Assembly: GCF_032452875.1 (NCBI RefSeq)
Contig: NC_083878.1
Location: forward strand, 59,873,378-59,937,377
Source of the DNA: Bos javanicus
Taxonomy: Eukaryota; Chordata; Mammalia; Artiodactyla; Bovidae
Reading direction: 5' to 3'
DNA: 64,000 bases
The notes under the pieces are model-generated. The model did no database searches and was not told where the DNA came from. It saw nothing but the letters and a program-made list of their open reading frames with translations. The position numbers and the translations under genes were made by a program. This document shows positions 1 to 12,639 of this stretch, piece by piece. How positions within the stretch are numbered: the first letter of the stretch is position 1; each line of letters begins with the position of its first letter.

Positions 1-984
1 AGGTGAAGTGTCTACTGGAAGAATTAAAGAAGTCACACCAGGATGTCTTTTTTTTTCTTTTTGATGCTCAACAAAGAATGAATGTATAGAAAAATTTAGA
101 AAGATACTACACATTGTAAGGGAAAGACACAGGCTCAGGAAAAAACATGAAAAGTCCATAAAGTTTCACATTAGATTGATCTTTAGCCCAAAAACAATCA
201 GAAAAGAACAAACTCTGAAAAAGGAAGAGAATCTTTTTTCCAATTTACCATATTGTAGACTTCACACTGTTTACAACCAAAAAAAAAAAAAAGAAAACCA
301 ACACAAAATATAAAAAGAAACAGGAAAAGATGGCACATTCAAATAAATAAATCAACACAAAAGTACCATCATTCATAGAATGCAAACCCAAAGAAATTAC
401 TAGACAAAAGATCTTGAAACATCTTAATGTTAAAAGAGTTAAAGGAAAAGGGTGAAGACAGGAAAATATTGCCTGAACAAAATGAGAATATCATTAAAGA
501 CATAAATCATAAAAAGGAGCCAAAAGAGAAATGCTAAAAAGTAAAGTAATGGAAATAAAAAATATACTACAGAACCTCAAAAGCAGATCTGACAAGCAGA
601 ACAATAAACAAACTTGAAAATAGGACAACTGAAATTACTGAGTCTAAGGAATAGAAAGAAAAAGAATGAAGAAGATTGAACAGAGTCTAAGGGTCCTGTG
701 GAACACCATCCAATCTACCAATATAATCGTTGTAGAAATCTCACAGAAAAAAAAAAAAAGTACACAACGTATATTTAAGACTAATAGCAAAAAGCTCCTC
801 AACTTGAGGAAAGACACAAGTTCACAAATTCAAAATTTCAAACAAATTCCTAATAAGAGCTGAGTTACCCCAAGACATATTATAATCAAACTGCTAAAAG
901 CCAAAGACAATAGAATAATCATGAAAGCAAGAAAAGGAAATGCTGACATTCCACTGCACAGAAGGAAATTTATTAAATGTAAAC

Positions 985-1197
985 TTTAAAAGATGAAACG
1001 AGTCGCCAGTCCAGGTTCAATGCACAATACTGGATGCTTGGGGCTGGTGCACTGGGACCACCCAGAGGGATGGTACAGGGAGGGAGGAGGGAGGAGGGTT
1101 CAGGATGGGGAACACGTGTACACCTGTATCGGATTCATGTTGATATATGGCAAAACCAATACAATATTGTAAAGTTAAAAAATTAAAAAAAAAAAAG
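985..1197 (+). repeat. Ruminant L1 3' end with poly-A
   Basis: This carries the typical ruminant L1 3' UTR: a cgagtcgccagtccaggtt start, a G-rich ggagggaggagggaggaggg block, then caatacaatattgtaaag and an A-tail. It is strongly 5' truncated, with only the 3' UTR present. It interrupts the older L1. Confidence 0.8.
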
Positions 1198-1346
1198 ATC
1201 TCCTTATCAACAACCTAACTTTACCACTTAGAAACTAGAAAAATAATGAACTAAACCCAAAACTAAAAGAAGGAAAATAACAAAGGTGAGGACACAGATA
1301 ATAAAATACAGATTAGGAAAACAATTTTTAAAAATTAATAAAACCA

Positions 1347-1470
1347 GAACTTCCCTGTGGTCCAGTGGTTAAGAATCTGTCTTCCAATGCAGGGGACACA
1401 GGTTCAATCCCTGGTCAGGGAACTAGATCCTGCAGGCTCACGTGCAGCCAAACAAATAATTTTTTTTTTT
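1347..1470 (+). repeat. CHR-type tRNA-Glu SINE
   Basis: The head is acttccctgtggtccagtgg, followed by a B-box-like ggttcaatccctgg and an A/T-rich tail. This is a short SINE of the cetartiodactyl CHR type on the plus strand. Confidence 0.75.
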
Positions 1471-2170
1471 AATTAACAAAACCAAGAGCTAGTTCTTCTA
1501 AACAAGTAATAAGCTTTTTGCTAAACTAAAAATAATTTTTAAAAATAGAAAGAGGAGAAATGTAAATAGCTAAAATCAGAATGTGGTATATTGCTACCAA
1601 ACTTGAAGGTTAAAAAAAATTTTTTTAAGAAAATACCATGGACACTGTATGCCAAAAATTGCTTACAAGTTACCTCAACTGACTCAAGAAGAAATGAAAA
1701 ATGTCTCTTTAACAACAGAATGAGTCAGTAATCAATCTCCCAAAGTACAGTTTAAAATACATGGTTTAACTTGAATTCTACCAAACATTTAAAGAAAAAT
1801 TATCACCAATCCTTCTCAAACCCTTCCCCCAAACTGAAGACAATCAACTTCTTTACTCATTCTATGAGACTAGCACTAACCCAATACCAAACTTTCCTAA
1901 GAACAGAAAGTAACAGAGCAGTATCTCTTTTAATGATACAACAAGTCCTTCACAAAATACCAGCAAGTCAAATACAACCTCATAGTAAAAAAATTTTTAC
2001 CAGGACCAAATGAGATTTACTTCAGGAATACAAGAATACTTCAAAAAGAAAATTAATTACTGTAATACAACATATTAACAGAAAGAAGGAAAAAAGCCAT
2101 ACAATCTCAACTGACACAGAAAAAGCATCTGACAAAAATCCAACACCCTCTCAAGATAAAAACTCTCAGC

Positions 2171-2319
2171 ACTTTTAAGAAGCTGCTGCTAAGTCACTTC
2201 AGTCGTGTCCGACTCTGTGCAACCCCATATACGGCAGCCCACCAGGCTCCCCGTCCCTGGGATTCTCCAGGCAAGAACACTGGAGTGGGCTGCCATTGCC
2301 TTCTCCCACTTTTAAGAAG
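2171..2319 (-). repeat. Bov-A SINE with 12-bp target-site duplication
   Basis: A single Bov-A unit occupies 2183-2307 in minus orientation; its AGC-rich tail appears as gctgctgct at the left. It is flanked by a perfect direct repeat acttttaagaag at 2171-2182 and 2308-2319. This marks a clean retroposition into the older L1. Confidence 0.9.
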
Positions 2320-2693
2320 AAAAACTCCTGAACATGATAAAGGTGATTTATAAATCCCACAACTAACATCACAGCCAGTACCCAACGACTGAAAAAAATT
2401 TCCCTTAGGATCAGGAACAAGACAGTGATGCTCACATTCACCATAGCCACTCAACGGTACATAGAAATTCTAGCCACAGATATCAGACCACAAAAATAAA
2501 TAAATCAATTAAAAAATGAAAATACATTGGAAAGGACTTGTAAAACTATTCATAATGACATGATTTTATAGAGAGAGAAAGCAAGTAGCACTAAAAGCAG
2601 ATTCACAAAATTACACACTACAATGTACTGAGTATAAGCTCAACAAGCAGAATTCAGCTATTTCTATGTAACAGTAATCTATTTTACATATGC

Positions 2694-3737
2694 AAACTGT
2701 GGAAAATTTCTTAAAGAGATGGAATACCAGACCACCTGACCTGCCTCTTGAGAAATCTGTATGCAGGTCAGGAAGCAACAGTTAGAACTGGACATGGAAC
2801 AACAGACTGGTTGCAAACAGGAAAAGGAGTACATCAAGGCTGTATATTGTCACCCTGCCTATTTAACTTATATGCAGAGTACATCATGAGAAACGCTGAG
2901 CTTGAGGAAGCACAAGCTGGAATCAAATTGCCGGAAGAAATATCAATAACCTCAGATATGCAGATGACACCACCCTTATGGCAGAAAGTGAAGAAGAACT
3001 AAAAAGCCTCTTGATCAAAGTGAGAGAGGAGAGTGAAAAAGTTGGCTTAAAGCTCAACATTCAGAAAACGAAGATCATGGCATCTGGTCCCATCACTTCA
3101 TGGTAAACAGATAGGGAAGCAATGGAAACCATGACAAGATTTTATTTTCTTGGGCTCCAAAATCACTGCAGATGGTGACTGCAGCCATGAAATTAAAAGA
3201 CGCTTACTCCTTGGAAGAAAAGTTATGACCAACCTAGACAGCATATTAAAAAGCAGAGACATTAGTTTGCCAACAAAGGTCTGTCTAGTCTTTTATAGAC
3301 TTTTTCCAGTAGTCATGTATGGATGGAAGAGTTGGACCATTAAGAAAGCTGAGCCCCGAAGAATTGATATTTTTGAACTGTGGTGTTGGAGAAGACTCTT
3401 GAGAGTCCCTTGGACTGCAAGGACATCCAACCAACCCATCAAAAAGGAAATCAGTTCTGAATATTCCTTGGAAGGACTATTGCTGAAGCTGAAACTCCAA
3501 TACTTTGGCCACCTGAAGCAAAGAACTGACTCATTTGAAAAGACCCTGATGCTGGGAAAGATTGAAGGCGGAAGGAGAAGGGGACAACAAAGGATGAGAT
3601 GATTGGATGGCATCACCGATTCGATGGACGTGAGTTTAAGTAAACTCTGGGAGTTTGTGATGGACAAGGAGGCCTGGGAGCTACAGTCCATGGGGTCGCA
3701 AAGAGTCGGACACAACTGAGTGACTGAACTGAACTGA
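2694..3737 (+). repeat. BovB LINE fragment (RT domain to 3' end)
   Basis: This is a 5'-truncated BovB copy, about 1.04 kb long. It begins inside the reverse transcriptase region and ends in the typical gactgaactgaactga tail. Several frames carry recognisable BovB protein pieces, for example SRDISLPTKV and RIDIFELWCWRRLLRV, broken by stops and frameshifts. It is a dead copy, inserted in or next to L1 sequence. Confidence 0.93.
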
Positions 3738-4375
3738 AGTGATAACATGATGAACCCTAAAAAGCTGTATTTAGTAAAATAAGCCGCCACAGACAAATAC
3801 TGTATGATTCTACCAAAATGAGGTACCTAGAATAGTCAAATTCATAAAGATATAATGTAGAAGAAAAGAAATCAAAAGTTCCCTGAGAGATGGGAAGAAG
3901 GAACGGAGAGTTATTGTTTAGTATGTACAGAGTCTTCATTGGATGTGATGTCAAAGTTTTGTATACAGGTAGCTGCTGCTGCTAAGTCACTTCAGTCGTG
4001 TCTGACTCTGTGTGACCCCACAGACGGCAGCCCACCAGGCTCCCCCGTCCCTGGGATTCTCCAGGCAAGAACACTGGAGTGGGTTGCCATTTCCTTCTCC
4101 AATGCATGAAAGTGAAAAGTGAAAGTGAAGTCGCTCAGTCGTGTCCGACTCTAGCGACCCCATGGACTGCAGCCTACCAGACTCCTCCATCCATGGGATT
4201 TTCTAGGCAAAAGTACTGGAGTGGGGTGCCATTGCCTTCTCCATGTATACAGGTAAGTGATGGTTAAAAAACATTTTGAGTGTATTCAATGCCACTGAAT
4301 CATACATTTACAAATGGCTGAAGTGGTAAATTAATGGTTTGTTATGCTGAACATATTTGTACCATAATAAAAAAA
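3738..4375 (+). repeat. Old L1 3' UTR, split by a Bov-A2 SINE
   Basis: The left part (3738-3960) and right part (4256-4375) match the old L1 3' end: tactgtatgattctac, then ttattgtttagtatgtacag, later aatgccactgaatcataca and a final A-rich end. The Bov-A2 at 3972-4243 separates the halves. Confidence 0.7.
3960..4255 (-). repeat. Bov-A2 SINE (two-unit) with 12-bp target-site duplication
   Basis: A two-unit Bov-A2 lies at 3972-4243 on the minus strand, with the gtgaaaagtgaaagtgaagt spacer between units. The perfect direct repeat tgtatacaggta flanks it at 3960-3971 and 4244-4255. Confidence 0.93.
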
Positions 4376-4455
4376 AGTTTAAATAAAATACTGTTGAAGG
4401 CCATCAACCAAAAATTCAAAACAAGTTAAAAAGGGGGAAAAAAAAAAAAACTCTC

Positions 4456-4672
4456 TGGGACTTCCCTGATGGTCCAGTGGCTAAAACTTTGCACTCCCAA
4501 TGCAGGGATCCCAGGTTCGATCCCTGGTCAGGGAACTAGATCCCACATGCCACAACTAAGAGTTTGCATGCTGTAACTAAAAAAGATCCCACATACTGCA
4601 GCAAGATCAAAATGCCTCAACTAAGACACAGTGCAGTCAAATGAATAAAAAAATTTTGAAAAAAAAAAAGAA
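4456..4672 (+). repeat. Long CHR/Bov-tA-type tRNA-Glu SINE
   Basis: The head is gacttccctgatggtccagt with the B box ggttcgatccctggtc. The body contains degraded repeats of 'cacatgccacaactaag', and the 3' end is A-rich. It is a plus-strand copy. Confidence 0.75.
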
Positions 4673-5664
4673 AAACCCTCATGGGGTTAATGAACACCTA
4701 CAAAACAACATGAGAGAAATTCTGCCAACAAAGAATGATGGGATATATAGTAGATACTCTTTTCTGTTTAATATTAAAAATAAAAGTTGTTCAGAAAACA
4801 AAGGACTACTCTTCAAATATACTACACTGTTCTTACTGAAAGCTAGAGTGGCTCTTTATATGATATTCGATCAAATGCTTCAAGTACAGAGATCAGACAT
4901 CTCAAATATGTGGAAACCGAGAATAAAATACCCACAATTTTCTCTTCAGAGATGTTAGAGAAAATAATCGAGAGGACATTACTGCCAGTTGACTTTTGAG
5001 CTGAAACTGAGCAAAGAGAGGTACCTCACTTCCTCCCTTGTCACTTCCTCCCCTGTCATTGGAATATACACTCTGCCTGCCTGCCACTCCTTAAGTAGGA
5101 ACTACTCCAAGGTTATAGTAATTGTGTCTAAACCCAGTTAAGGCCTCACTTACAACTTCTAAGATTTGGCACGTGAGTGCCGAGATCTACTCATCTTGCA
5201 GCCACTGAAGACAAGCCTCTTAAACTTCCCTTGCTTTTAAACCTGCCACCTACCAATCTAGAGTGATCTCTGCCTCTTTCATTCTCCCAGACCACTGTGT
5301 ATAAAGGCCAGTTTATAAACCAACAAAGTAAAAGTCTACTCTGTGAAAGCCACAAAAATAAGCACAAATTAACTCGAATAAAGAAAAAGAAACAAGAAAA
5401 ACAGGAATAAGGAAAAAGGATTTGTGGTAAATCATATACCTACATACAAAATTAATACTAAATAACTGTGGAAATTATGGTTCACTTAAAAGTTGCATAA
5501 CTTGATAAAATATAAATAACATAATAAAAACTGTAAAGTGGAAAATGAGAAGAAAAAAATGATGAGAATTTCCTCATCTTCCATAAAGGAAACTCATTCA
5601 TTACTGTATTTTAGAATGAAAAGAAACAAACCCACAAAGAAATGAGAACCAGAAACAGATAAAA
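4673..5664. other. Intronic DNA without a recognised element
   Basis: Single-copy-looking A/T-rich intron. The part around 4900-5310 is less A/T-rich and could be an old LTR remnant (it has a tgtgtataaaggccag box), but I cannot name it. No gene or RNA is supported. Confidence 0.4.
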
Positions 5665-5665
5665 C

Positions 5666-5871
5666 GGGCTTCCCTGATAGCTCAGTGGTAAAGAATCTGC
5701 CTGCCAATGCAAGAGATGAGGGTTCGATCCCTGGGTTGAGAAGATCCGCTGGAGAAGGAAATGGCAACCTGCTCTAGTATTCTTGTCTGTGAAATCTCAT
5801 GGACAGAGGAGCCTGGTGGGCCACAGTCCACAGGTTTGCAAAGAGTCAGACAAAACTGAGTTGCTGAGCAT
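5666..5871 (+). repeat. Bov-tA SINE
   Basis: A tRNA-Glu head (gggcttccctgatagctcag, B box ggttcgatccctggg) is joined to a Bov-A body ending aaagagtcagacaaaactga. It is a plus-strand, full-length copy with several CpG-decay changes. Confidence 0.9.
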
Positions 5872-6609
5872 GAGAATCAAGGGAGAGAGAAAGCTATAGC
5901 TCAGAAAATTTGCGAGTGAGCTGCAGAGGAGATAGGTCTATCTCTGCAGTGTAACTGGAAAAATCTGAGTTATCTGAGTACCAGATTTGATAGACAGCAG
6001 GAATGAAACAAGGACATTAAATCCTGTTTTCCCATTTCCAGAAGTCTATTTAAGAGCTCTAATGGAAAAATATTTCACAACACCTGAAAGTACTAAGATC
6101 TCTTACCAGTCGTCTACCTTAAATATGAACAACACAGGAAATACCCAACAACATAAAAAAAGAATATAGTATAGACAAGAGGTTTGAATATATAGTACAA
6201 GAAGGAATCACTATTCATATAAACAGCTCCTAAAATAGGCATAAATGAACAGAATTCAAATCATAAGATGTAACACAATGACAGATACTGCAATGGCCAG
6301 ATTATAACTGAAGTACAATCATAACTTCACATGCTAACAGTATGCAGAGTCTCAAAAAGCAGCAGTTTAAATGTACATACAAATATACAAGCAGAAGCTA
6401 ATCAGTGTTTCTAAAATTAGTCATCATATATTCCCTTTGAGAATCAGATGAGAAGTATGAACTATTGCCCTTCAAAATGTACATAATGCACACTGAATCA
6501 GATGATATTTAAATTCTAAGACCTAAGTAATTTTACTTCTGTCACTGAGACAGGAAAATCCCCAAAAAGCTTTTAGCTGTATTTTAAGACAAAATTATTA
6601 TCTAAGTTA

Positions 6610-7204
6610 CATAAATCTATATATCAGTTCAGTCGCTCAGTCGTGTCCGACTCTTTGCGACCCCATGAATTGCAGCACGCCAGGCCTCCCTGCCCATCAC
6701 CACCTCCCGGAGTTCACCCAAACTCATGTCCATCGAGTCGGGGATGCCATCCAGCCATCTCATCCTCTGTCGTCTCCTTTTCCTCCTGCCCCCAATCCCT
6801 CCCAGCATCAGAGTCTTTTCCAATGAGTCAACTCTTTGAATGAGGTGGCCAAAGTACTGGAGTTTCAGCTTCAGCATCATTCCTTCCAAAGAACACCCAG
6901 GACTCATCTCCTTTAGAATGGACTGGTTGGATCTCCTTGCAGTCCAAGGGACTCTCAAGAGTCTTCTCCAACACCACAGTTCAAAAGCATCAATTCTTCG
7001 GCACTCAGCTTTCTTCACAGTCCAACTCTCACATCCATACATGACCACTGGAAAAACCATAGCCTTGACTAGATGGACCTTTGTTGGCAAAATAATGTCT
7101 CTGCTTTTCAATATGCTATCTAGGTTGGTCTTAACTTGTCTTCCAAGGAGTAAGCGTCTTTTAATTTCATGGCTATATGTAATCTATATATAAATCTATA
7201 TATA
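6610..7204 (-). repeat. BovB LINE 3' fragment
   Basis: About 550 bp of BovB 3' end in minus orientation (6623-7173). It reads as RVDSLEKTLMLGGIGG and VMYGCESWTVKKAE on the minus strand. Both sides carry taaatctatatat (6610-6622 and about 7190-7202), a probable target-site duplication although the site is low complexity. Confidence 0.9.
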
Positions 7205-9020
7205 TTCTTTAAATATGGAAAGCATTTAATGATAAATTCCAATACAGTAAAAAAGATTCTGAAGTTTACCTTTTTATGTCCTATGACTAAAAGATTTTAT
7301 ATGAAAGGGTATGAAGAGAGATGTAAAGAGGTAACTCAAATCAGAATAGTAAGTCATTTTAAATGGTACAGAAAGTCACTTAAATGTCAAAATCTTTACT
7401 GTAACTTTATGTACAACTTTTTATATTTAATGAAAAATTAGTAAACACATGTAAAACTTTTCAAGTTTACATAAACGTGGGCAAAATCTCCCACCTACCT
7501 CAGGCCACTTCCCCAAAAGCAAACCTATTAAAATTTCTTGTGTGTTTTTCTAAAATTGTTCCAGACACTCACAAGTACAAAGAGTACATATACATGTATG
7601 TACATTCTCTTTTTACCACTGTTTTAATACACAGTGGGAGAATACACTGGGTACTTACTGTTTCTCTTAATAAAAAATCTACTACCGTTATTATTTAATA
7701 AAAACATATCTTGGAGGTTGTTACACATGAACAAAATACATCAGGTTCAGTCCTTCTCATGGCCACCGAACATTCTACTAGACGGCTTTCCCAAAACTCA
7801 TTTAGTCCCACGTGACAGACATTCAGGGTCTAGTAGCATAGTGAGTGGTGTATCAAACATTTTCATGTACATGTATTTAGAAGACAAATAACTAGAAAGA
7901 GAACTGCAATGTTGTTCTTCTAAAGTTACACCATACTCTGGTTAACAGAGTGTACTGTCAAACATAATGAGAATTACCTAATAGGTGAAAACGATATAAT
8001 GTTAGCTGAACTTACATTTAATTATAATCAAAGATAAGCATTTTTCAAATATTTATAAACCACTTTACACATTTTTTTCAATTTCCCTATGTCACCCTTA
8101 TCTCTTTTCTGCTTGGATTCCAACAGAAGAGTTTTGATACAAACAATGAAAAAAATAGCAGTCAATCCAATTGTTACAGGGTGAAGTGTGTGTATGTATG
8201 CATATCAACTGTGCAAAGTGATTTCAAAAACTTACTCCAGAGGGAAGGAAAAAAGACCCAGGCAAGACCCTATGAAACCAACCAACCAACCCTAGACAAC
8301 CTGTAACCTGATGTCTGTTATAGTTGGTACTCAAAATGTAAAAATTCCTGATAATTTGAAATCTGTAGTACAGTCAAAAGTTAAACAGTAACAAATCACA
8401 GGAATACGCAAATAAAATAATCTTTCAAATATATTTATTTCATCTCATTAAACTATCCTTTATAAATATTTTAAGTTATTTCAGACTATATTACAGATTA
8501 TGCCAGAATTTTTTAATAATTTCCTTTTTGGTGAATTCAAATTTTTGCCAGGATAAAATGCTAGATAAAATTAATACATAGTATCAATTTAAATGTGATG
8601 AATTTCAGTTTCAATAAACAATGCTTCATTACTCCTAGTTACTTATTCTATATTACTTAATATATCATTGTTCTCAATTTTGTCTTGCTATGAATAAAAA
8701 TTAAAAATCAAAAATTTGAAAAAGTGTAAGTATATTAAAAGTTTATGTATATATGTTGTGATCATTAAGAATATGGATGAAACAAAAATATAATGGATGA
8801 AAGCAAGTATAAGGGGAGAAATGGCTATTTTAATAGCAATAATATATAAAATTAAAACCCTTAAGAATGAGCTTAACATATGATAAAATCTATATGCAAG
8901 TAACTCTGAAATGCTGAAAGATACAAAATAAAACAAATGGCATATCACAACTTGGATAAGAAGATAGCACTTTTCAAAATAATTATAACAATGAAAATAA
9001 TATTTTTAAAGGTAAGTCAA
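7205..9020. other. A/T-rich intron, nothing recognised
   Basis: About 1.8 kb of A/T-rich sequence. Short open frames occur on both strands but none resembles a known protein or splices with USP34. It may include decayed L1. Confidence 0.5.
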
Positions 9021-10860
9021 TGCTAAAACTCACATGGAAAAATAAATGAGACACAGATTCTTTAAAATATATATAAAGGATCAGCTTTGCCAGATATTAA
9101 GAAATGTTACACAGACACAAGGTGAAAAAAGAAAAGATATGAGTATAAAAGCAGGGACTAACAAATGTTTTCTCGATGCACCAGACAGTAAATATTTTAC
9201 GATTACAGGTGATACATTCTCTGTAACAGATATTGTATTCTGCCACTGCAGTGTGGAAGCAGCCACAGACAATATGAAAATGAACAGGCAAAGCTATGGG
9301 GCAAACAAACTACAAAATCCAGTGTCCAGCCCACAGGCTATAACTTTACCAATCCCTGGAATACAGATCATGACTATATACACAAAAAGGTCAGTCTACA
9401 AAGTTCAGAAATTGGCCCAGTCAAGATAAAACTAGTGTCTGAAATCAGTGAAGAGAATTACTAAACAAATGGAATGGGGACAACACAACCAAAAATTGGG
9501 AGGGGAAATACTGCGTATGTATATGATAAATTCCTATTGGATAGAAGATTAAAAAACAAAATTGAAACAAAATGTACAGAAAGGAACTAAAGGTGAATTC
9601 TGTTATAATCTTGAAATGCATTTCAAACCATAACACAAAAGCCACAGGCCATTAAGAACTTAAACCACAAGTCTGAAACCACGTACTTGAAACTCAACTG
9701 CAAAAACCACCTGAATTAAGCAAGGAGACATGAAAGCAGAATGTAGTCATAACTCCTAACAGAAAAAAAGTCCAATTTCATTGATATATAAAGATCTCCT
9801 ACAAAAAAAAAGTAAAGCAATTGATAAATGGCAAAGAATATAAACATTCCCGGAAACAAAAAGGGTTCTTAAACACAAGATTTCCAACCTGATTCACATT
9901 AAAGAAATCCAAATTTAAAACATCAATGATAACACTTTTCACTCACTAGTTGAGCAAATAAAAAGGAGTTTAATACAACTAATTGAAGAGGATAAGGATA
10001 AGGACTTCCTTTCACTTAAAGGTGAAAAGATAAGGAATGATGCTGAAGTTGGAAGCGCCAGTACTTGGACCACTTGTCGTGAAGAGCCAACTCACTGGAA
10101 AAAACGTTGATGCTGCGAAAGATTGAAGACAAAAGGAGAAATGGGTGGCAGAGGATGAGATGATTAGATAGCATCACCAACTCAATGGACATGCATGTAT
10201 TTGAGCAAACTCTGGGAGACAGAGGAGAGGGAAGTCTGGCATGCCTCAGTCCATGGGACTGCAGAGAGTCAGACATGACTTACCAACTAAACAACGGCGA
10301 GCGGTCAAAGTGGCACTATCACACCATGAGCTACCATAAGTAAACCACACATAAACTTTAATGTAACAATTCTACCTACAAGTAGGAATTTATCCTACAT
10401 AATGGTTTTGCACTTGGATGAAATGACTGTAAATAGGTTACCTGTTGTGGCACTGGTTGTAATGGAAAAGAATAGAAAAAGATAGTGCCTATGAACAAGA
10501 ATTGGTTAAATAAACTACGGTACATGCATATAATAAACACTATCTAGTCCTTAAAAAATTAAGTGCTTTATGTTACTTATATGGAATAATAATCTCCAGG
10601 ACAAAATGTTAAGTGAAAAAAAACCAAGTCCATTTAGTATGATACATCTGTGGAAAAGAAAAGTGGAAAGAAAAATGTTTACTGTTTACAATTAGAAATT
10701 TATACAGAAAATGTATGATGTACCTGAGAGATAAGGAACTGCATGCATGAGAGACTGGTAGAAAGGGGAAAATGTATAGCATATCTTTTTTGAAAAGATA
10801 TCAATTTTTTGAAATTTAAACCATATGGAAATGAGCCTCTTCAAAAATTATATTTAAAAA
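9021..10860 (+). repeat. Old L1 LINE remnant, interrupted by BovB
   Basis: Decayed L1 ORF2 and 3' region on the plus strand. Recognisable stretches lie near 9780-9990 (cagcaattgataaatggcaaag-like) and 10330-10700 (L1 tail such as atgcatataataaacac and ggacaaaatgttaagtgaaa). A BovB fragment at about 10034-10295 splits it. A 127-residue open frame at 9046-9429 is treated as chance. Confidence 0.6.
10034..10295 (+). repeat. BovB LINE 3' fragment, diverged
   Basis: A short 5'-truncated BovB 3' end (aatgatgctgaagttgg through cagagagtcagacatgac). It differs from other copies here by many substitutions and small deletions, so it is one of the older BovB insertions. Confidence 0.85.
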
Positions 10861-11165
10861 GAAGATAGTATAATAGAAAAAAAAACATTACAATGTTCAG
10901 GACAGAAGCACTGATTGTATAAATGATAATAATAGGAAAATGTCTCTTAATAAACCAAGAACCTCTAACTGACTAGCTCTCACTTCCTTTAATTATACCA
11001 CTTGTACAGTAAGACAAGACATGGATTCACAGATTTGGTCCCCAATTTTTCCCATGTCTTGGTTTCTTTAGCTACAAAATGGTAACAGAATTCACCTTAT
11101 CAGGGAGTGAGCACTTAGAACATATAATAAGGAAGTATTTAATAAATGTAAGCTGTTGATATTAC

Positions 11166-11258
11166 CTGTGCAGCAGCCCAAATGCAGTCAATATGCTGAG
11201 TACTCAATCGCCCTTCAGCTGCCAAAAAATTCAAAATCACTTGGCACTGTTTGATAAT
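11166..11258 (-). CDS. USP34: USP34 coding exon (probable exon 10, last in the window)
   Basis: This 93-bp exon holds 31 full codons, IIKQCQVILNFLAAEG through DCIWAAAQ, in phase 0 at both ends. The acceptor is tctttcccag before ATTATC and the donor is CACAG then gtaatatc. It is separated from the previous exon by only 84 bp, the shortest intron here. No further coding exon can be found between it and position 1. The next exon therefore lies outside the window, across an intron of more than 11 kb. Confidence 0.93.
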
Positions 11259-11342
11259 CTGGGAAAGAAAACCTTATTATAGTTAATTTTTAAAAACTTT
11301 CTCTCTTAATAGAGCAGATAAGTCATATAAAAGTCCACAAAC

Positions 11343-11424
11343 CTCAATATGTAAATTTGGTCCAAATATATGCTCTACCACATTGTTGCTTATAAGCCAG
11401 TCTGCAAGTTCTTTTGCAATGGAC
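11343..11424 (-). CDS. USP34: USP34 coding exon (probable exon 9)
   Basis: This 82-bp exon has an acceptor tttgactttag before GTCCAT and a donor ATTGAG then gtttgt, a slightly weaker donor than its neighbours. One base completes Thr, then 27 codons run SIAKELADWLIS through LHIE. An open frame continues through the donor into the intron for about 20 codons, but the next exon and the known protein show that splicing occurs at this GT. The intron upstream is about 10.3 kb and filled with L1, SINE and BovB sequence. Confidence 0.93.
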
Positions 11425-11539
11425 CTAAAGTCAAATAAAAAAAATAGTTTATACATTTCAAAAACTATTAGTATCATTCTGTCCCATGTCTAAAAGCAGA
11501 CTCAGGTGAAAACCCAAAACTGCTCACATACAAATTATA

Positions 11540-11650
11540 AGTGTTAGTGTGTTAGTCGCTCAGTCGTGCCCAACTCTGCGACCCCATGGACTGCAGCCCA
11601 CCAGGCTCCTGTGTCCAGAAGATTTTCCAGGCAAGGATACTGGAGTATAA
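11540..11650 (-). repeat. Truncated Bov-A/Bov-tA SINE
   Basis: Minus-strand Bov-A body only: gtcgctcagtcgtgcccaac, then ggcaaggatactggagta. The tRNA head is absent. It lies about 115 bp upstream (in transcript sense) of the exon at 11343-11424. Confidence 0.8.
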
Positions 11651-11917
11651 AGAAGTGACTATATACAATTAACTGTTAATAATACTACAAAGAGTAACTG
11701 AAACCGAAATCAAGAAATGACATTACTACCTAAATTTATGAACAAACAAAAAAATTCTGAAAAGTTAGGCTAACTAATACCAGGTGCATAGGGGAGAATA
11801 CCAAGGGTAACACCCAGAAAGCGATGCATTTTCTGACTCAAAGATCATGCCTTCCCATTATTTCCACAGTAGACACTGAAGCATTCAAGGAAGGTTTTCC
11901 CGTAGGTCTGCTATGGC

Positions 11918-12125
11918 TGGGCTTCCCTGGTGGCTCAGTGATAAAGAATCCGCCTGCCAATGCAGGAGATGCTGATTTAATCCCCGGGTTGGGAAGATTT
12001 CCCTGGAGATGGAAATGGCAATCCACTCCATTATTCATGCCTGGGAAATCCCATGAACAGAGAAGCCTTGTGGGCTATACAGTCCACAAAGTCACAAAAA
12101 GTCAGACACTGAGTGATCAAGCACG
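11918..12125 (+). repeat. Bov-tA SINE
   Basis: A full tRNA head (gggcttccctggtggctcag) and Bov-A body on the plus strand. The B box has decayed (tttaatccccgg). Confidence 0.88.
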
Positions 12126-12424
12126 AGCCACTATGAGTAGATATCATAAAAGTAGGTTACCAAAGTGTGGGGGGCGGGAAAGAAAACTCTCCAAGGCAAA
12201 CGGTAACTCCCCTGCCTGATACTCAAAAAGGTTCTGCTGAAGAGTCGGGTATCAACTGACTGTTCAGAACACTTGGCTACATTTATCATGAACAATTCAC
12301 CCTTCATTTCAAAATGTGAACTTTTTATTCCTAAACAGTTTTAGATTTTCCTTCATTTTTGGAAAAGAGCTAACAACTTTCTTTTAGAGTAATAAACCAC
12401 TGGCACAGAAATTAAACTATTAGG

Positions 12425-12584
12425 TAGCTGGCCAAGTTCCTCTATCCATGGAATTCTCCAGGCAAGAATATTGGAGTGGGTAGCCACTTCTTCTCCAGGG
12501 GATCTCCTCAACCCAGGGATCGAACCCGGGTCTCCTGCATTGTAGGCAGATTCTTTACTGACTGAGCCACAAGGGAAGCCCAAC
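12425..12584 (-). repeat. Bov-tA SINE, tail truncated
   Basis: The tRNA head is at the right end, in minus orientation (gggatcgaacccgggtctcc, then ccacaagggaagccc). The Bov-A part is short. Confidence 0.88.
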
Positions 12585-12639
12585 AATACACAGTGTCAGT
12601 TTATCAGTTAATTTGTCTTTTATAGCTTTAAGATACGTG

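Larger units (their letters stand above)
440..2660 (+). repeat. Old L1 LINE (ORF2 remnant), interrupted
   Basis: A-rich sequence resembling the L1 ORF2 coding strand runs through here, including the familiar run near 1200-1330 (actagaaaaataatgaacta) and the segment near 1840-2160. Many stops and indels mark it as an ancient fossil. It is broken by a young L1 3' end (about 985-1197), a tRNA-Glu SINE (about 1347-1470) and a Bov-A unit (2183-2307). Family assignment to the L1M group is inferred from general resemblance. Nothing distinct is seen in 1-440 other than similar A-rich sequence. Confidence 0.7.

Noticed and set aside
9046..9429. 127-codon plus frame with overlapping minus frames
   Set aside because: Lies in decayed L1-like sequence; no domain recognised.
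1..11165. The next USP34 exon downstream of 11166
   Set aside because: No segment on the minus strand in 1-11165 continues the frame after the final AAAQ of the last exon with an acceptor in phase 0 and recognisable USP34 sequence.
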